Origin: Verrucomicrobiota bacterium
GTDB taxonomy: Bacteria; Verrucomicrobiota; Verrucomicrobiia; Limisphaerales; SIBE01
Direction: 5' to 3'
Assembly (NCBI GenBank): GCA_016190065.1
Contig: JACPRI010000219.1
Coordinates: 1 to 40,074, forward strand
Length of the DNA stretch: 40,074 nt
How positions within the stretch are numbered: position 1 is the stretch's first letter; the number at the start of each line of letters is the position of its first letter. The position numbers and the translations under genes were made by a program. Below, piece after piece: positions 16,239-23,912 of the stretch. The notes under the pieces are model-generated. The model saw only the letters and a program-made list of their open reading frames with translations. It ran no database searches and had not been told where the DNA came from.

Positions 16239-18587
16239 ATGGCCACTTCCAAGAACAAAGGCTATTTCGGTAAGGCGCTTAAACGCGTCGAAGACCCGCG
16301 CTTGATCAAAGGCCTCGCGACGTATGTCGATGACCTGAAATTCCCCGGCATGCTCCACGCGGCGGTTCTTAGAAGCCCGCACGCCCATGCGAAAATCCTC
16401 GGCGTTAAAACCGAAAGCGCGAAAGCGCTGCCGGGAGTCATCGGCGTCTATACCGCGGCCGACGTTAACCCGACTTGCGGACTTCTGCCTTGCGCCTCGC
16501 CCATGCCTGACCAGAAAGCCCCCAAACATACCGTGCTGGCTGGTGATCGAGTGTACTATGTGGGCCATCCAGTTGCGATTGTTCTCGCGACCGACCGCTA
16601 TATCGCCCGCGACGCGCTGGACTTGATCGAAGCCGATTACGAGCCTTTGCCGGTCGTAGTGGATCCGGAAAAGGCTCTGGACAAGGACTCTCCCCTCACC
16701 CATCCGGACCTGGGAACGAACGTTTCCTTCACCTGGTCCGTGGCCAACGGCGATCTCGACGGAGCTTTTCAGCAGGCTGACCGGGTGATTAAGCAACGGA
16801 TGGTTCACCAGCGGCTCATCCCGATGGCGATCGAGCCGCGCGGATGTGTTGCCTCGTACCATCCCGGTGAAGGCACGCTCACACTCTGGACTTCCACGCA
16901 AATTCCGCATCTCGTTCGGACTCTGTTGCCGGGCATGGTCGGCGTTCCCGAGAACAAAATACGCGTCGTTGCCCCTGAGGTCGGAGGTGGATTTGGATCG
17001 AAGCTGAATCTTTACGTGGAGGAAGCGCTCTGTTGCCACCTCTCTATGCGGCTGCGGACGCCCGTCAAATGGATCGAGTCCCGGCGGGAGAATGCCGCAG
17101 CAACCATCCACGGCCGCGACCAGGTCGGGGAGTACGAGGTCGCCGTGAAGAATGACGGGGCTGTTCTGGCGATCAAATCCCGGACCATTGCGGACATTGG
17201 CTCGTATCTCCAGTTGCTGACGCCCGCCATCCCCACGCTGACCGGACTCATGCTCACAGGCTGCTACAAGATCAAAGCCATGCGCATGGACGTGATCGGC
17301 GTTTATACCCACAAAATGTCCACCGACGCGTATCGCGGCGCTGGACGTCCCGAGGCGACTTACGTCATCGAGCGGGTCATGGATTTGGTCGCCGCGGAAC
17401 TGGGTCTCGACCCGATCAAAGTCCGCCTCAAGAATTTTCCGAAACCGACTGAGTTTCCGTTCAACACCGCCACGGGCCTGACTTACGACAGCGGTAATTA
17501 CCAGGGCGCGCTCAAGAAGGCTCAGCAAATCGCCCCCTGGGATGACCTTGTCCGATGGCGCGAAAAAGCTCGCCAGGAAGGCCGGCTTTTTGGCGTCGGC
17601 GTGTCCACTTACGTCGAAATCTGCGCGCTGGGCCCGTCGAAAATGATGGCTTCAGGCGGTTGGGAGTGGGGTTGTGTGCGAATGGAGATTTCGGGCAAGG
17701 TCAGCGTGATTACCGGCGCTACACCTCACGGACAAGGCCAGGAAACCAGCTTCGCGCAAATCATCGCCGATAAACTCGGTGTCCCCATCGAGGATATCGT
17801 GGTCTTCCGGGGTGACACGAGCGTCGCGCACTACGGTCGTGATACGTACGGGAGCCGAGCCACAGCCCTCGGCGGAACAGCCTTGATCATGTCCGCCGAG
17901 AAGGTCATCGAAAAAGCCCGGCGGCTGGCAGCGCATCTCCTGGGGGCGAAGACCAAAGATGTGCTCTTCCGCGACGGCAAATTCTTTGCCAAAGGCAAAC
18001 CCAAGAAGAGCGTCGGTTGGGGTTTGCTCGCTCAGGAAGCTTACGTCGCCAAAAACCTCCCGCCCAATTTCGAGCCGGGCCTCGAAGCTTCCAGTTTCTT
18101 CGAGCCGAAGAATTGCACCTATCCGTTCGGCACGCACATTGTCGCGGCCGAGATCGATCGAGACACCGGCGAGGTTCAGATCATCAAATACGTGGCCGTG
18201 GACGACTGCGGGCATCAGGTCAATCCGCTGCTCGTGGAAGGGCAAGTCCAGGGAGGAATCGCGCATTCGCTCGGCCAGGCCCTGTTCGAGCGCGCCGTTT
18301 ATGATGAAAACGGCCAGTTGCTGACCGGCGAATTCATGGATTATGCGCTGGCGCGAGCCAAGGACATTCCGGATTACGTGATGGACAGCACCGTGACGCC
18401 TTCCCCCAGCAATCCGATGGGGATCAAAGGCTGCGGTGAGGCCGGGACGATTGGGGCGACGCCGGCCATTGCCAACGCCGTGCTTGATGCCCTGGCACCG
18501 CTGGGCATCCGCCATCTGGATTTGCCGCTGACGCCCGAGAAAATCTGGCGTGCGATCAATAACTCGAAGCCTTCCAAATCGAAATGA
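16239..18587 (+). CDS. Molybdenum hydroxylase large subunit, form II CoxL-like
   Basis: The product has 782 residues, the usual size for the molybdopterin-cytosine-dinucleotide-binding subunit of CO dehydrogenase/xanthine dehydrogenase family enzymes. It shows GGGFGSKLNLYVEE in the Moco-binding region, the active-site loop AYRGAGRPEA starting at residue 364, GQGQETSFAQI, and the catalytic Glu in KGCGEAGT (Glu 734). True form I CO dehydrogenases carry AYRCSFR in the loop. AYRGAGR and the S-L-M gene order mark the form II group, whose substrates are mostly unknown. It should therefore not be called a CO dehydrogenase without assay. The stop overlaps the start of the FAD subunit gene. Confidence 0.93.
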   Translation: MATSKNKGYFGKALKRVEDPRLIKGLATYVDDLKFPGMLHAAVLRSPHAHAKILGVKTESAKALPGVIGVYTAADVNPTCGLLPCASPMPDQKAPKHTVLAGDRVYYVGHPVAIVLATDRYIARDALDLIEADYEPLPVVVDPEKALDKDSPLTHPDLGTNVSFTWSVANGDLDGAFQQADRVIKQRMVHQRLIPMAIEPRGCVASYHPGEGTLTLWTSTQIPHLVRTLLPGMVGVPENKIRVVAPEVGGGFGSKLNLYVEEALCCHLSMRLRTPVKWIESRRENAAATIHGRDQVGEYEVAVKNDGAVLAIKSRTIADIGSYLQLLTPAIPTLTGLMLTGCYKIKAMRMDVIGVYTHKMSTDAYRGAGRPEATYVIERVMDLVAAELGLDPIKVRLKNFPKPTEFPFNTATGLTYDSGNYQGALKKAQQIAPWDDLVRWREKARQEGRLFGVGVSTYVEICALGPSKMMASGGWEWGCVRMEISGKVSVITGATPHGQGQETSFAQIIADKLGVPIEDIVVFRGDTSVAHYGRDTYGSRATALGGTALIMSAEKVIEKARRLAAHLLGAKTKDVLFRDGKFFAKGKPKKSVGWGLLAQEAYVAKNLPPNFEPGLEASSFFEPKNCTYPFGTHIVAAEIDRDTGEVQIIKYVAVDDCGHQVNPLLVEGQVQGGIAHSLGQALFERAVYDENGQLLTGEFMDYALARAKDIPDYVMDSTVTPSPSNPMGIKGCGEAGTIGATPAIANAVLDALAPLGIRHLDLPLTPEKIWRAINNSKPSKSK

Positions 18588-19429
18588 TCCCAGCTTCGTT
18601 CGACTATTTCAGACCGCAATCGTTGGAAGAGGCGATCGGCCTGCTGAACCAGCACGGAGAAGAGGCCAAGGTGTTGGCCGGGGGCCATAGTTTGGTCCCG
18701 GCGATGAAACTGCGGCTCGCGCAACCGAAAGTCGTGATCGACATCGGCCGGATTTCGGATCTGAACTACATTCGCGAGCAGGATGGAAAGATCGCGATTG
18801 GCGCCATGACGACGCATCACGCCATCGAGACCTCGGGATTGCTCCGGGAAAAATGTCCGCTGCTCACCGAACTCGCTCCCCAGATCGGCGACGTGCAGGT
18901 CCGCAATCGCGGCACCATCGGCGGCAGCCTCGTCCATGCGGATCCGGCGGCGGACTGGCCGGCGGCGATCCTCGCGTTGGACGCGGAATTAGACGTCGTC
19001 GGGCCAAACGGATCGCGGTCGATCCACGTGAAGAAGTTTTTCGTCGATCTTTTCCAGACCGCACTGCAACCGAATCAGATCCTCCGCGAAATTCGTGTCC
19101 CGGCAACGCCTCGATCGGTGGCTTATGTAAAATTCGCGCAACGGGCCAGCGGCTTCGCCATTGCGGGTGTGGCGGTCGTGGTCCATGCCGCCAGCCAGAC
19201 CGTGAGCGTCGGCGTAACCGGTGTTGCGGCCAAACCGTATCGGGCCAACGCCGTGGAAAAGAGCCTTGAGGGCCAGCCCCTCACCGCGGAGAGCATCACA
19301 CACGCCTCGAAGCGGGCGGCCAGCCGCATCGATCCCTTGAACGACATCCACGCCTCCGCCGAGTACCGTGCGCACCTGGCCAGGGTGAATACCCGACGCG
19401 CGCTCCAGATCGCCGCCTCACGGATTTGA
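18584..19429 (+). CDS. Molybdenum hydroxylase FAD subunit (CoxM/XdhB-type)
   Basis: The product has 281 residues; its ATG overlaps the stop of the large subunit gene by four bases. FAD contacts typical of the family are AGGHS (32-36) and TIGGSLVHADPAAD (from 111). The C-terminal CO_deh_flav_C region runs from about residue 170 to the end. It completes the trimer that oxidises a substrate at the molybdenum centre and passes electrons through iron-sulfur clusters and FAD to an acceptor. No accessory genes (coxD-, coxF- or mocA-like) are present nearby. Confidence 0.93.
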   Translation: MIPASFDYFRPQSLEEAIGLLNQHGEEAKVLAGGHSLVPAMKLRLAQPKVVIDIGRISDLNYIREQDGKIAIGAMTTHHAIETSGLLREKCPLLTELAPQIGDVQVRNRGTIGGSLVHADPAADWPAAILALDAELDVVGPNGSRSIHVKKFFVDLFQTALQPNQILREIRVPATPRSVAYVKFAQRASGFAIAGVAVVVHAASQTVSVGVTGVAAKPYRANAVEKSLEGQPLTAESITHASKRAASRIDPLNDIHASAEYRAHLARVNTRRALQIAASRI

Positions 19430-19492
19430 CCCTCCGCTGATTTGAGAGGCTCCGCGACCTCCGAGCCGTGAGCACAGACCATGGACTGGTAA

Positions 19493-19512
19493 GGACGCGT
19501 TCCACCGCGTCC
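19493..19512. repeat. GGACGCG hairpin downstream of the molybdenum hydroxylase operon
   Basis: A perfect 7-bp stem (GGACGCG / CGCGTCC) encloses a 6-base loop. There is no T-run, so it is not a classic intrinsic terminator, but its position just after the operon allows a role in 3'-end formation. Confidence 0.5.
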
Positions 19513-19591
19513 CTGATAGTGTCTTTCGATCGCTGAGTAAAGTCAGCGACAGAGTCGAATCCGCCACTACCAAGGAAAGAAGGATCGAAAG

Positions 19592-20587
19592 ATGGAAAGC
19601 AAGTTGGTGACCATGAAAAATTCATTCGGGCCCTCGGCTAGGGCAAAATGCCCCCGGCGAGAATTCCTGCAAACCGCCTCACTCGCTGGAACTGGAATCG
19701 TGGTAATCGGTTCGAGGCTGCACGGGGCTGAAGGCGCGTCGTCAACCAGCGGCCGCCGCATCGGCTTTGTCGATGACAATCTGGACAACTACCACTCGAA
19801 CGTCTTTCTGAAGGCGCTGCGTGAGCCGCTCAAAGAGCGCGGCTTCACGGTCAGCGGATGCACCGGCTTGCAAGAGACGCCGGGCCGGGTCTGGGCTGAA
19901 AAAAACTCCGTGCCTTACTTCGATTCCGCGGCGGCGCTCAATACCGCGGTGGATTTTTTCATGGTGCTCGCGCCGTCCACTCCGGAGACGCATCTCCAAT
20001 TGTGCCGGCGCGTGTTTCCGTTCAGGAAACCGACCTACGTGGACAAAACCTTCGCGCCGGATTTGGCCATCGCCCGAGAAATTTTTGCCCTCGCGGACCA
20101 GCACGGCACGCCTGTTCAGACTACCTCCGCGCTGCGTTACACCAACGTCCAGGACCAGGTCCGAAAGCTTGCGCCGGCCAAAGTCGAGCACATGATCGCC
20201 TGGGGCGGTGGCGGCTCTTTCGCAGAGTACGCGATTCATCCACTCGAGTTGCTGGTCAGCGTTATGGGCCACGAAGCCACGGCGCTGATGCGGCGCGGGA
20301 TCGGCCATCGTTCGCAGCTTTTGATTGATTTTACGGGTGATCGCACGGGCGTGGTGAATGTTTATCCGCAGAGCAACACTCCCTTTGCTGCCTCAGTGAC
20401 GACGGAGAAGGCTACGCTACACCTCCCGGTCGATTCCTCGAAGATTTTCGTGAACAACGCCTCCGCCATCCTGGACTTTTTCACGGCGGGCAAACCGAAC
20501 ATCGACCGACGCGAATCGCTCCTCCTCATGCGCCTCCTCGACGCGGCCAAGGACCCTCGCGCGCTGAAGGCATTCGTGCCGCTCTAA
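19592..20587 (+). CDS. Tat-exported Gfo/Idh/MocA-like oxidoreductase
   Basis: The product has 331 residues, with a possible second start at ATG 19613. A twin-arginine signal (RREFLQTASLAGTG, Arg 22-23) predicts export in folded form. The body follows the Gfo/Idh/MocA pattern with a nucleotide-binding N-terminal half (GRRIGFVDDN, FFMVLAPSTPETH, KPTYVDKTFAPDLAIAREIF, the last in place of the usual EKP helix) and a C-terminal sheet domain. These enzymes oxidise or reduce sugars and related alcohols with NAD(P), and Tat-exported versions are very numerous in PVC bacteria. The classic GxGxxG loop is weak here (VDDNLDNYHSN), so it may act differently or without a cofactor change. The substrate is not known. 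Confidence 0.8.
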   Translation: MESKLVTMKNSFGPSARAKCPRREFLQTASLAGTGIVVIGSRLHGAEGASSTSGRRIGFVDDNLDNYHSNVFLKALREPLKERGFTVSGCTGLQETPGRVWAEKNSVPYFDSAAALNTAVDFFMVLAPSTPETHLQLCRRVFPFRKPTYVDKTFAPDLAIAREIFALADQHGTPVQTTSALRYTNVQDQVRKLAPAKVEHMIAWGGGGSFAEYAIHPLELLVSVMGHEATALMRRGIGHRSQLLIDFTGDRTGVVNVYPQSNTPFAASVTTEKATLHLPVDSSKIFVNNASAILDFFTAGKPNIDRRESLLLMRLLDAAKDPRALKAFVPL

Positions 20588-20611
20588 CCCAAGTATGTGT
20601 GCAATTGAAAT

Positions 20612-20761
20612 GGGGAGCGCACGCGCCCTCGCGTGCCGTGGTCGGCGCCCTCGCCGACCATATCGGTGCGATCGAACAAGTCACCATCTGGTGACCGACC
20701 GACGCGTCCCTTCCGACCGGCGAGGCGCCGGTCGGAACACGCGAGGGCGCGTGTGCTCCCC
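20612..20761. repeat. Composite inverted repeat with outer GCACGCGCCCTCGCGTG arms
   Basis: The 24-base outer arms (20612-20635 and 20738-20761) are complementary with one mismatch. Inside lie two further hairpins: GGTCGGCG / CGCCGACC (20644-20663) and a 10-bp stem at 20713-20735. Related elements lie at 32171-32430 and inside 33967-34120. The right edge runs up to the start of the next gene. Confidence 0.75.
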
Positions 20762-20777
20762 ATTTCTCACTGAATAT

Positions 20778-21671
20778 TTGCTTCGGGCAGTTTGGAAGCC
20801 CACCCGGCTTCGCGGTATTTTGCTGTTCATAATGTGCCTTGACGCGTTTGCCGAAGAACCGAAGCGGCCCGATCTCGTGTCCTGGTTCGGCAAAACGCCC
20901 ACGCTCGACGGCGTCATCAGCCCCGGCGAATGGTCCGACGCCACCGAATTCCGCGGCGTGCGCGATTGGGTACCCGAGTTTTCCCCCGTGACGGACGACA
21001 CCGATCTCGCGCTTCGCGGCTGGGTCAAGCATGACGATCAATGCCTTTACTTCGCCTTCGATATCACGGACGACGTTCTCTACGGCATCGACACATCGCG
21101 ATGGCTTCCGCCAGAGAACCGGAATGCCCACGAACTTTCGCCGAAGGGTTTTCCCTGGTTCGGTGACGAGATGGAAATCCTGATCAATGCGCCCAACACC
21201 TGGAAAGGTAACGAAGGCGCCGAAGGCAACGGCGCATCCTGGCAAATGGTGTGCAATTTGACGAAGTCGCGGCTCGGTGGCGTGGGCACGGGCGGCTTGC
21301 TTGAAGGCGAACCTCGGTCGGACGCGAAAGCCTGGGCGACGTATCAGCGCTGGATTCAGACGAAAGCGCAACGGGCGGTCGCGCGTCCGAAAGTCAGCGG
21401 CAACGGGTACCTCATCGAATGGGCGATTCAGTTCGACCGGTGCCTGGAGATTTCCCCGGGCCAGTTTTACTCCACGGCGCTTGGCGAAATTAAGATGGGT
21501 GTCAACATCGCCCTGGGAGATTTAGACACGCCTGAAAGAGGCGAAGGCAATTTCGGGCGGTTCCATCACGAGCAATGGTTTGCCGGCGCCAAAGGCACGC
21601 GCACGCAGAAGAACAACTTCGGCATCTTGAAGCTGATGGGAAAACGCGGCCGCCCAGCCGGTTCACCCTGA
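20778..21671 (+). CDS. Secreted CBM9-like (DOMON-type) protein
   Basis: The open frame extends upstream, but that part merely reads through the repeat element. The start is placed at TTG 20778, which opens a signal-like segment (RLRGILLFIMCLDAFAEE). The mature protein is one carbohydrate-family-9-like domain: TPTLDGVISPGEWSDATEF, LYFAFDITDDVLYG, WFGDEMEILINAP, NGYLIEWAIQF and MGVNIALGDLD. Such domains bind sugars or haem in secreted proteins; here the domain makes up the whole protein, so it probably binds a ligand at the cell surface or periplasm. The short hydrophobic leader and non-ATG start leave the true N-terminus uncertain. Confidence 0.75.
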   Translation: MLRAVWKPTRLRGILLFIMCLDAFAEEPKRPDLVSWFGKTPTLDGVISPGEWSDATEFRGVRDWVPEFSPVTDDTDLALRGWVKHDDQCLYFAFDITDDVLYGIDTSRWLPPENRNAHELSPKGFPWFGDEMEILINAPNTWKGNEGAEGNGASWQMVCNLTKSRLGGVGTGGLLEGEPRSDAKAWATYQRWIQTKAQRAVARPKVSGNGYLIEWAIQFDRCLEISPGQFYSTALGEIKMGVNIALGDLDTPERGEGNFGRFHHEQWFAGAKGTRTQKNNFGILKLMGKRGRPAGSP

Positions 21672-21910
21672 AGGAGAGCCGAAGTCCCGTCGGGCTCAAT
21701 TCACCGCCGCCAACTCGAACAAGTATTCTGCGTAAGAGAGCACCGCACCGTCCAGTCCTTGGATGTTTGGGTTGGCCGATTCAATGAAATTGAAAATTAT
21801 CCGACTGGCGCAAGGACAAAGACAAAGAGACAACGAAGACAACGATACCCAAGTTGCTTTTATTCGGGTGTTCTGTAAACTTCCGCATAGAGACCCATAC
21901 CAGTGCGCCT

Positions 21911-22867
21911 ATGAAAACTCTTCCCTCCCGGTGCCTGCCCCGAAATAGCGCGGGCGAATCTTCCCTTTCCCTGAACCCACCCCTTCACCCCTCCCAGGAG
22001 GGGAACCTGCAACGGTTGCTTCGAACCAACCTCGCCTCCTGGGAGGGGCCGGGGGTGGGTTCAGGAGCGCGGAACACAACCTTGATTCGGTGGACCCAAA
22101 CTTACGCTTTCACACTCATCGAGTTGCTGGTCGTCATCGCCATCATCGCCATCCTGGCCGGCATGCTCTTGCCCGCGCTGGCCAGGGCTAAAGCGCAAGG
22201 CAAAGCGGCGCTTTGCTTGAACAGCCTTCGCCAGATGTCGCTGGCGACGGGTTTTTACGCCGACGATTTCAAGGATCACGTCCCGCCCGTGACGACTGAG
22301 GTCGGGACATACTGGTTTCATCAAATCGCGCCCTACATGGGCGACCAGGCCTACAAAAACAAACCGGCGGAAAACGTGAACGGCGTCATGCGAATCATGT
22401 TTTGCCCCGCCACTAAACGGCCCAAAGCGAAGCCGGCAATCGGTGAAGCCTGGTGGGGCACATCGACGAAAACCTGGCGCGTGCTCGAAGGCGAAGGCAG
22501 CTACGGCATGAATCTGTGGCTGGACAATCTCGGCGTGTACCTCTCCGATTTTCCCAAAGACAAATATTACCCTCAGTTCTCCGTGGCTCCGGCGGACGTG
22601 CCGGTGTATGGCGATTCGGTCTGGGTGGGGTCCTGGCCCGAAGGCAAGGATCGCCCGCCCCTCGACCTCAAAGGCGGCGGCTACGGCGGCGGGAGTTTTC
22701 CGCATGCGAAAGGACAGTTCATGGGCCGTTTTGCCATCGACCGGCATCGCGGCGGGATCAACGTTGGATTCGTGGATGGCCACGCGGCCAGGGTGCCCGT
22801 GAAAGGCTTGTGGACCTTGAATTGGCACAAGGATTTTGAACCCAACGGCAATGTGAAGCTGCCTTGA
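21911..22867 (+). CDS. Prepilin-like protein with H-x9-DG motif (DUF1559-type), leader carrying a palindromic element
   Basis: The product has 318 residues from ATG 21911. A type IV prepilin segment [19 protein letters not shown] (66-84) is followed by the G/H-rich pseudopilin body and an H-x9-DG motif (His 279, Asp-Gly 289-290). This is the large DUF1559 family of pseudopilin-like proteins found in tens to hundreds of copies in PVC genomes; they are processed by a prepilin peptidase and probably form surface appendages. The leader before the cleavage site is unusually long (66 residues). Residues about 21-51 are encoded by an inverted-repeat element, which has kept the frame open. An alternative start after the element would be a TTG at 22081. 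Confidence 0.8.
   Translation: MKTLPSRCLPRNSAGESSLSLNPPLHPSQEGNLQRLLRTNLASWEGPGVGSGARNTTLIRWTQTYAFTLIELLVVIAIIAILAGMLLPALARAKAQGKAALCLNSLRQMSLATGFYADDFKDHVPPVTTEVGTYWFHQIAPYMGDQAYKNKPAENVNGVMRIMFCPATKRPKAKPAIGEAWWGTSTKTWRVLEGEGSYGMNLWLDNLGVYLSDFPKDKYYPQFSVAPADVPVYGDSVWVGSWPEGKDRPPLDLKGGGYGGGSFPHAKGQFMGRFAIDRHRGGINVGFVDGHAARVPVKGLWTLNWHKDFEPNGNVKLP
21972..22063. repeat. Inverted repeat within the prepilin-like leader
   Basis: Outer arms TGAACCCACCCC (21972-21983) and GGGGTGGGTTCA (22052-22063) are exact complements, and inner arms (CCCCTCCCAGGAGG and CCTCCTGGGAGGGG) extend the symmetry. The shape is that of a short mobile palindromic unit. Confidence 0.75.
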
Positions 22868-23025
22868 TGGTGCCCTTCACTCGGTCACTTCTGTGCTTTG
22901 CATCAACAAGCCGTGGCATTCTGCGGAGCGCCAGCCGCGGCGCGTGGCCACATAGAACCGCTTGGTGTTTTGCGGACGTCCTGCGGCTGGTCGGGACGAC
23001 ACAGCCGCGCTCCTTGTGAAAAGTG

Positions 23026-23303
23026 TCAAAAGCGGAAACTCACCTTCGCATAGACCGCCCGATCGACTTCCACGTTTCGGCTGAAGAAAAGAAACGGGGA
23101 GAACTCTTGGTGATGCGCATCGAGCAGGTTGCGGCCCACGACCGAGAGCTCGCAGTTCGATGTTGGCTTCCAGGCTAGCCGTGCATCCAACTCCGCGTTG
23201 GCCTGGACTCGCCCACAGCGCGTCCACATAGCGAAGTCCGATTCCCCATTCCACGTGACGGCCCAGATTGACATCCGACCAGATCGAAACCTGATGCCGG
23301 GGG
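23026..23303 (-). pseudogene. C-terminal fragment of a TonB-dependent receptor
   Basis: Two minus-strand frames together give a receptor end. One reads VNLGRHVEWGIGLRYVDALW; after a frameshift near 23220 the other reads LDARLAWKPTSNCELSVVGRNLLDAHHQEF and ends with an outer-membrane-type strand VYAKVSFRF before the TGA at 23026. Final strands of this kind, ending in Phe after a run of alternating hydrophobic residues, are typical of TonB-dependent beta barrels. No plug domain or upstream barrel is present in the window, so it is a relic. Confidence 0.65.
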
Positions 23304-23332
23304 CTGTCCCCTTCGCTCTATTGAGTCGCCGC

Positions 23333-23554
23333 TTAACGTCGGTTTGTTTCTCGTTGAAGCGCGTTCAAGATTTCATCGATACGCCTAGCCTCCTCAAGCA
23401 ACCGGCGCTTGGTCTCTGCATACTCGTGAATGATTTTGGTCATTTGTTCACGCCCAGGCCGCTTTGCCTTGCTCCAGTCAATGTATTCAGAGATGTCCTC
23501 ACCCGCATCGAACTTGCGGTCGAACTCTTCAGATGAAATGCTATTCTCGGCCAT
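23333..23554 (-). CDS. Antitoxin-like small protein, N-terminus of a CopG-type antitoxin family
   Basis: The product has 73 residues. The first 32, including EEFDRKFDAGEDISEYIDWS, match from memory the N-terminal arm of CopG-type antitoxins (which then run ...KRVNVDFPxWMVxALD). Here the ribbon-helix-helix part is absent. A helical Glu/Arg-rich tail (EYAETKRRLLEEARRIDEIL) that could form a coiled coil takes its place. No toxin gene is adjacent. It may be a divergent orphan antitoxin, or a toxin-binding arm with a different dimerisation helix. The ATG is at 23554. Confidence 0.55.
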   Translation of the reverse strand: MAENSISSEEFDRKFDAGEDISEYIDWSKAKRPGREQMTKIIHEYAETKRRLLEEARRIDEILNALQRETNRR

Positions 23555-23648
23555 ACTCTTCCTCTGCTTTTTTGCGGATCATATTCGAATTCCACATTAA
23601 CACGCTATCGAGTCTGCTTCCATAAGGGAAGCTGCGATCATTCATCGA

Positions 23649-23912
23649 TCATGACTCGCATTCCCGGAACAACTCCGCCAGATAAATTGCCGTGATTGGG
23701 TGTCTCGCGGCGTCGCATTCATGACTGGAATAGCAGGACACGAGTTCTTGAGAGCGCGACAAATCCCGGATACGAATTGTCGCCGCCGCTCGGCAATTCG
23801 GCAAATTCCACCAGACGGTCGCCTACCAACCAGCCGAGCGAGGTCTTCGGTCGGCGATCCTTCGTGGATTTTCGGCCGCCAACAACGGAGCGGTCACCCG
23901 AAATTGTTTGGA
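23649..23912 (-). pseudogene. Broken copy of the C-terminal end of the sulfatase/propeller fusion
   Basis: On the minus strand it reads GDRSVVGGRKSTKD, KTSLGWLVGDRLVEFAELPS and GGDNSYPGFVAL. It then shifts frame to read SCYSSHECDAARHPITAIYL and stops at 23649. The same order is found intact in the last 90 residues of the protein encoded at 29553-32162, and the DNA is closely similar along about 260 bases. The copy begins directly after the stop of the PVC dehydrogenase gene. The frameshift and missing front mark it as non-functional. Confidence 0.75.
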
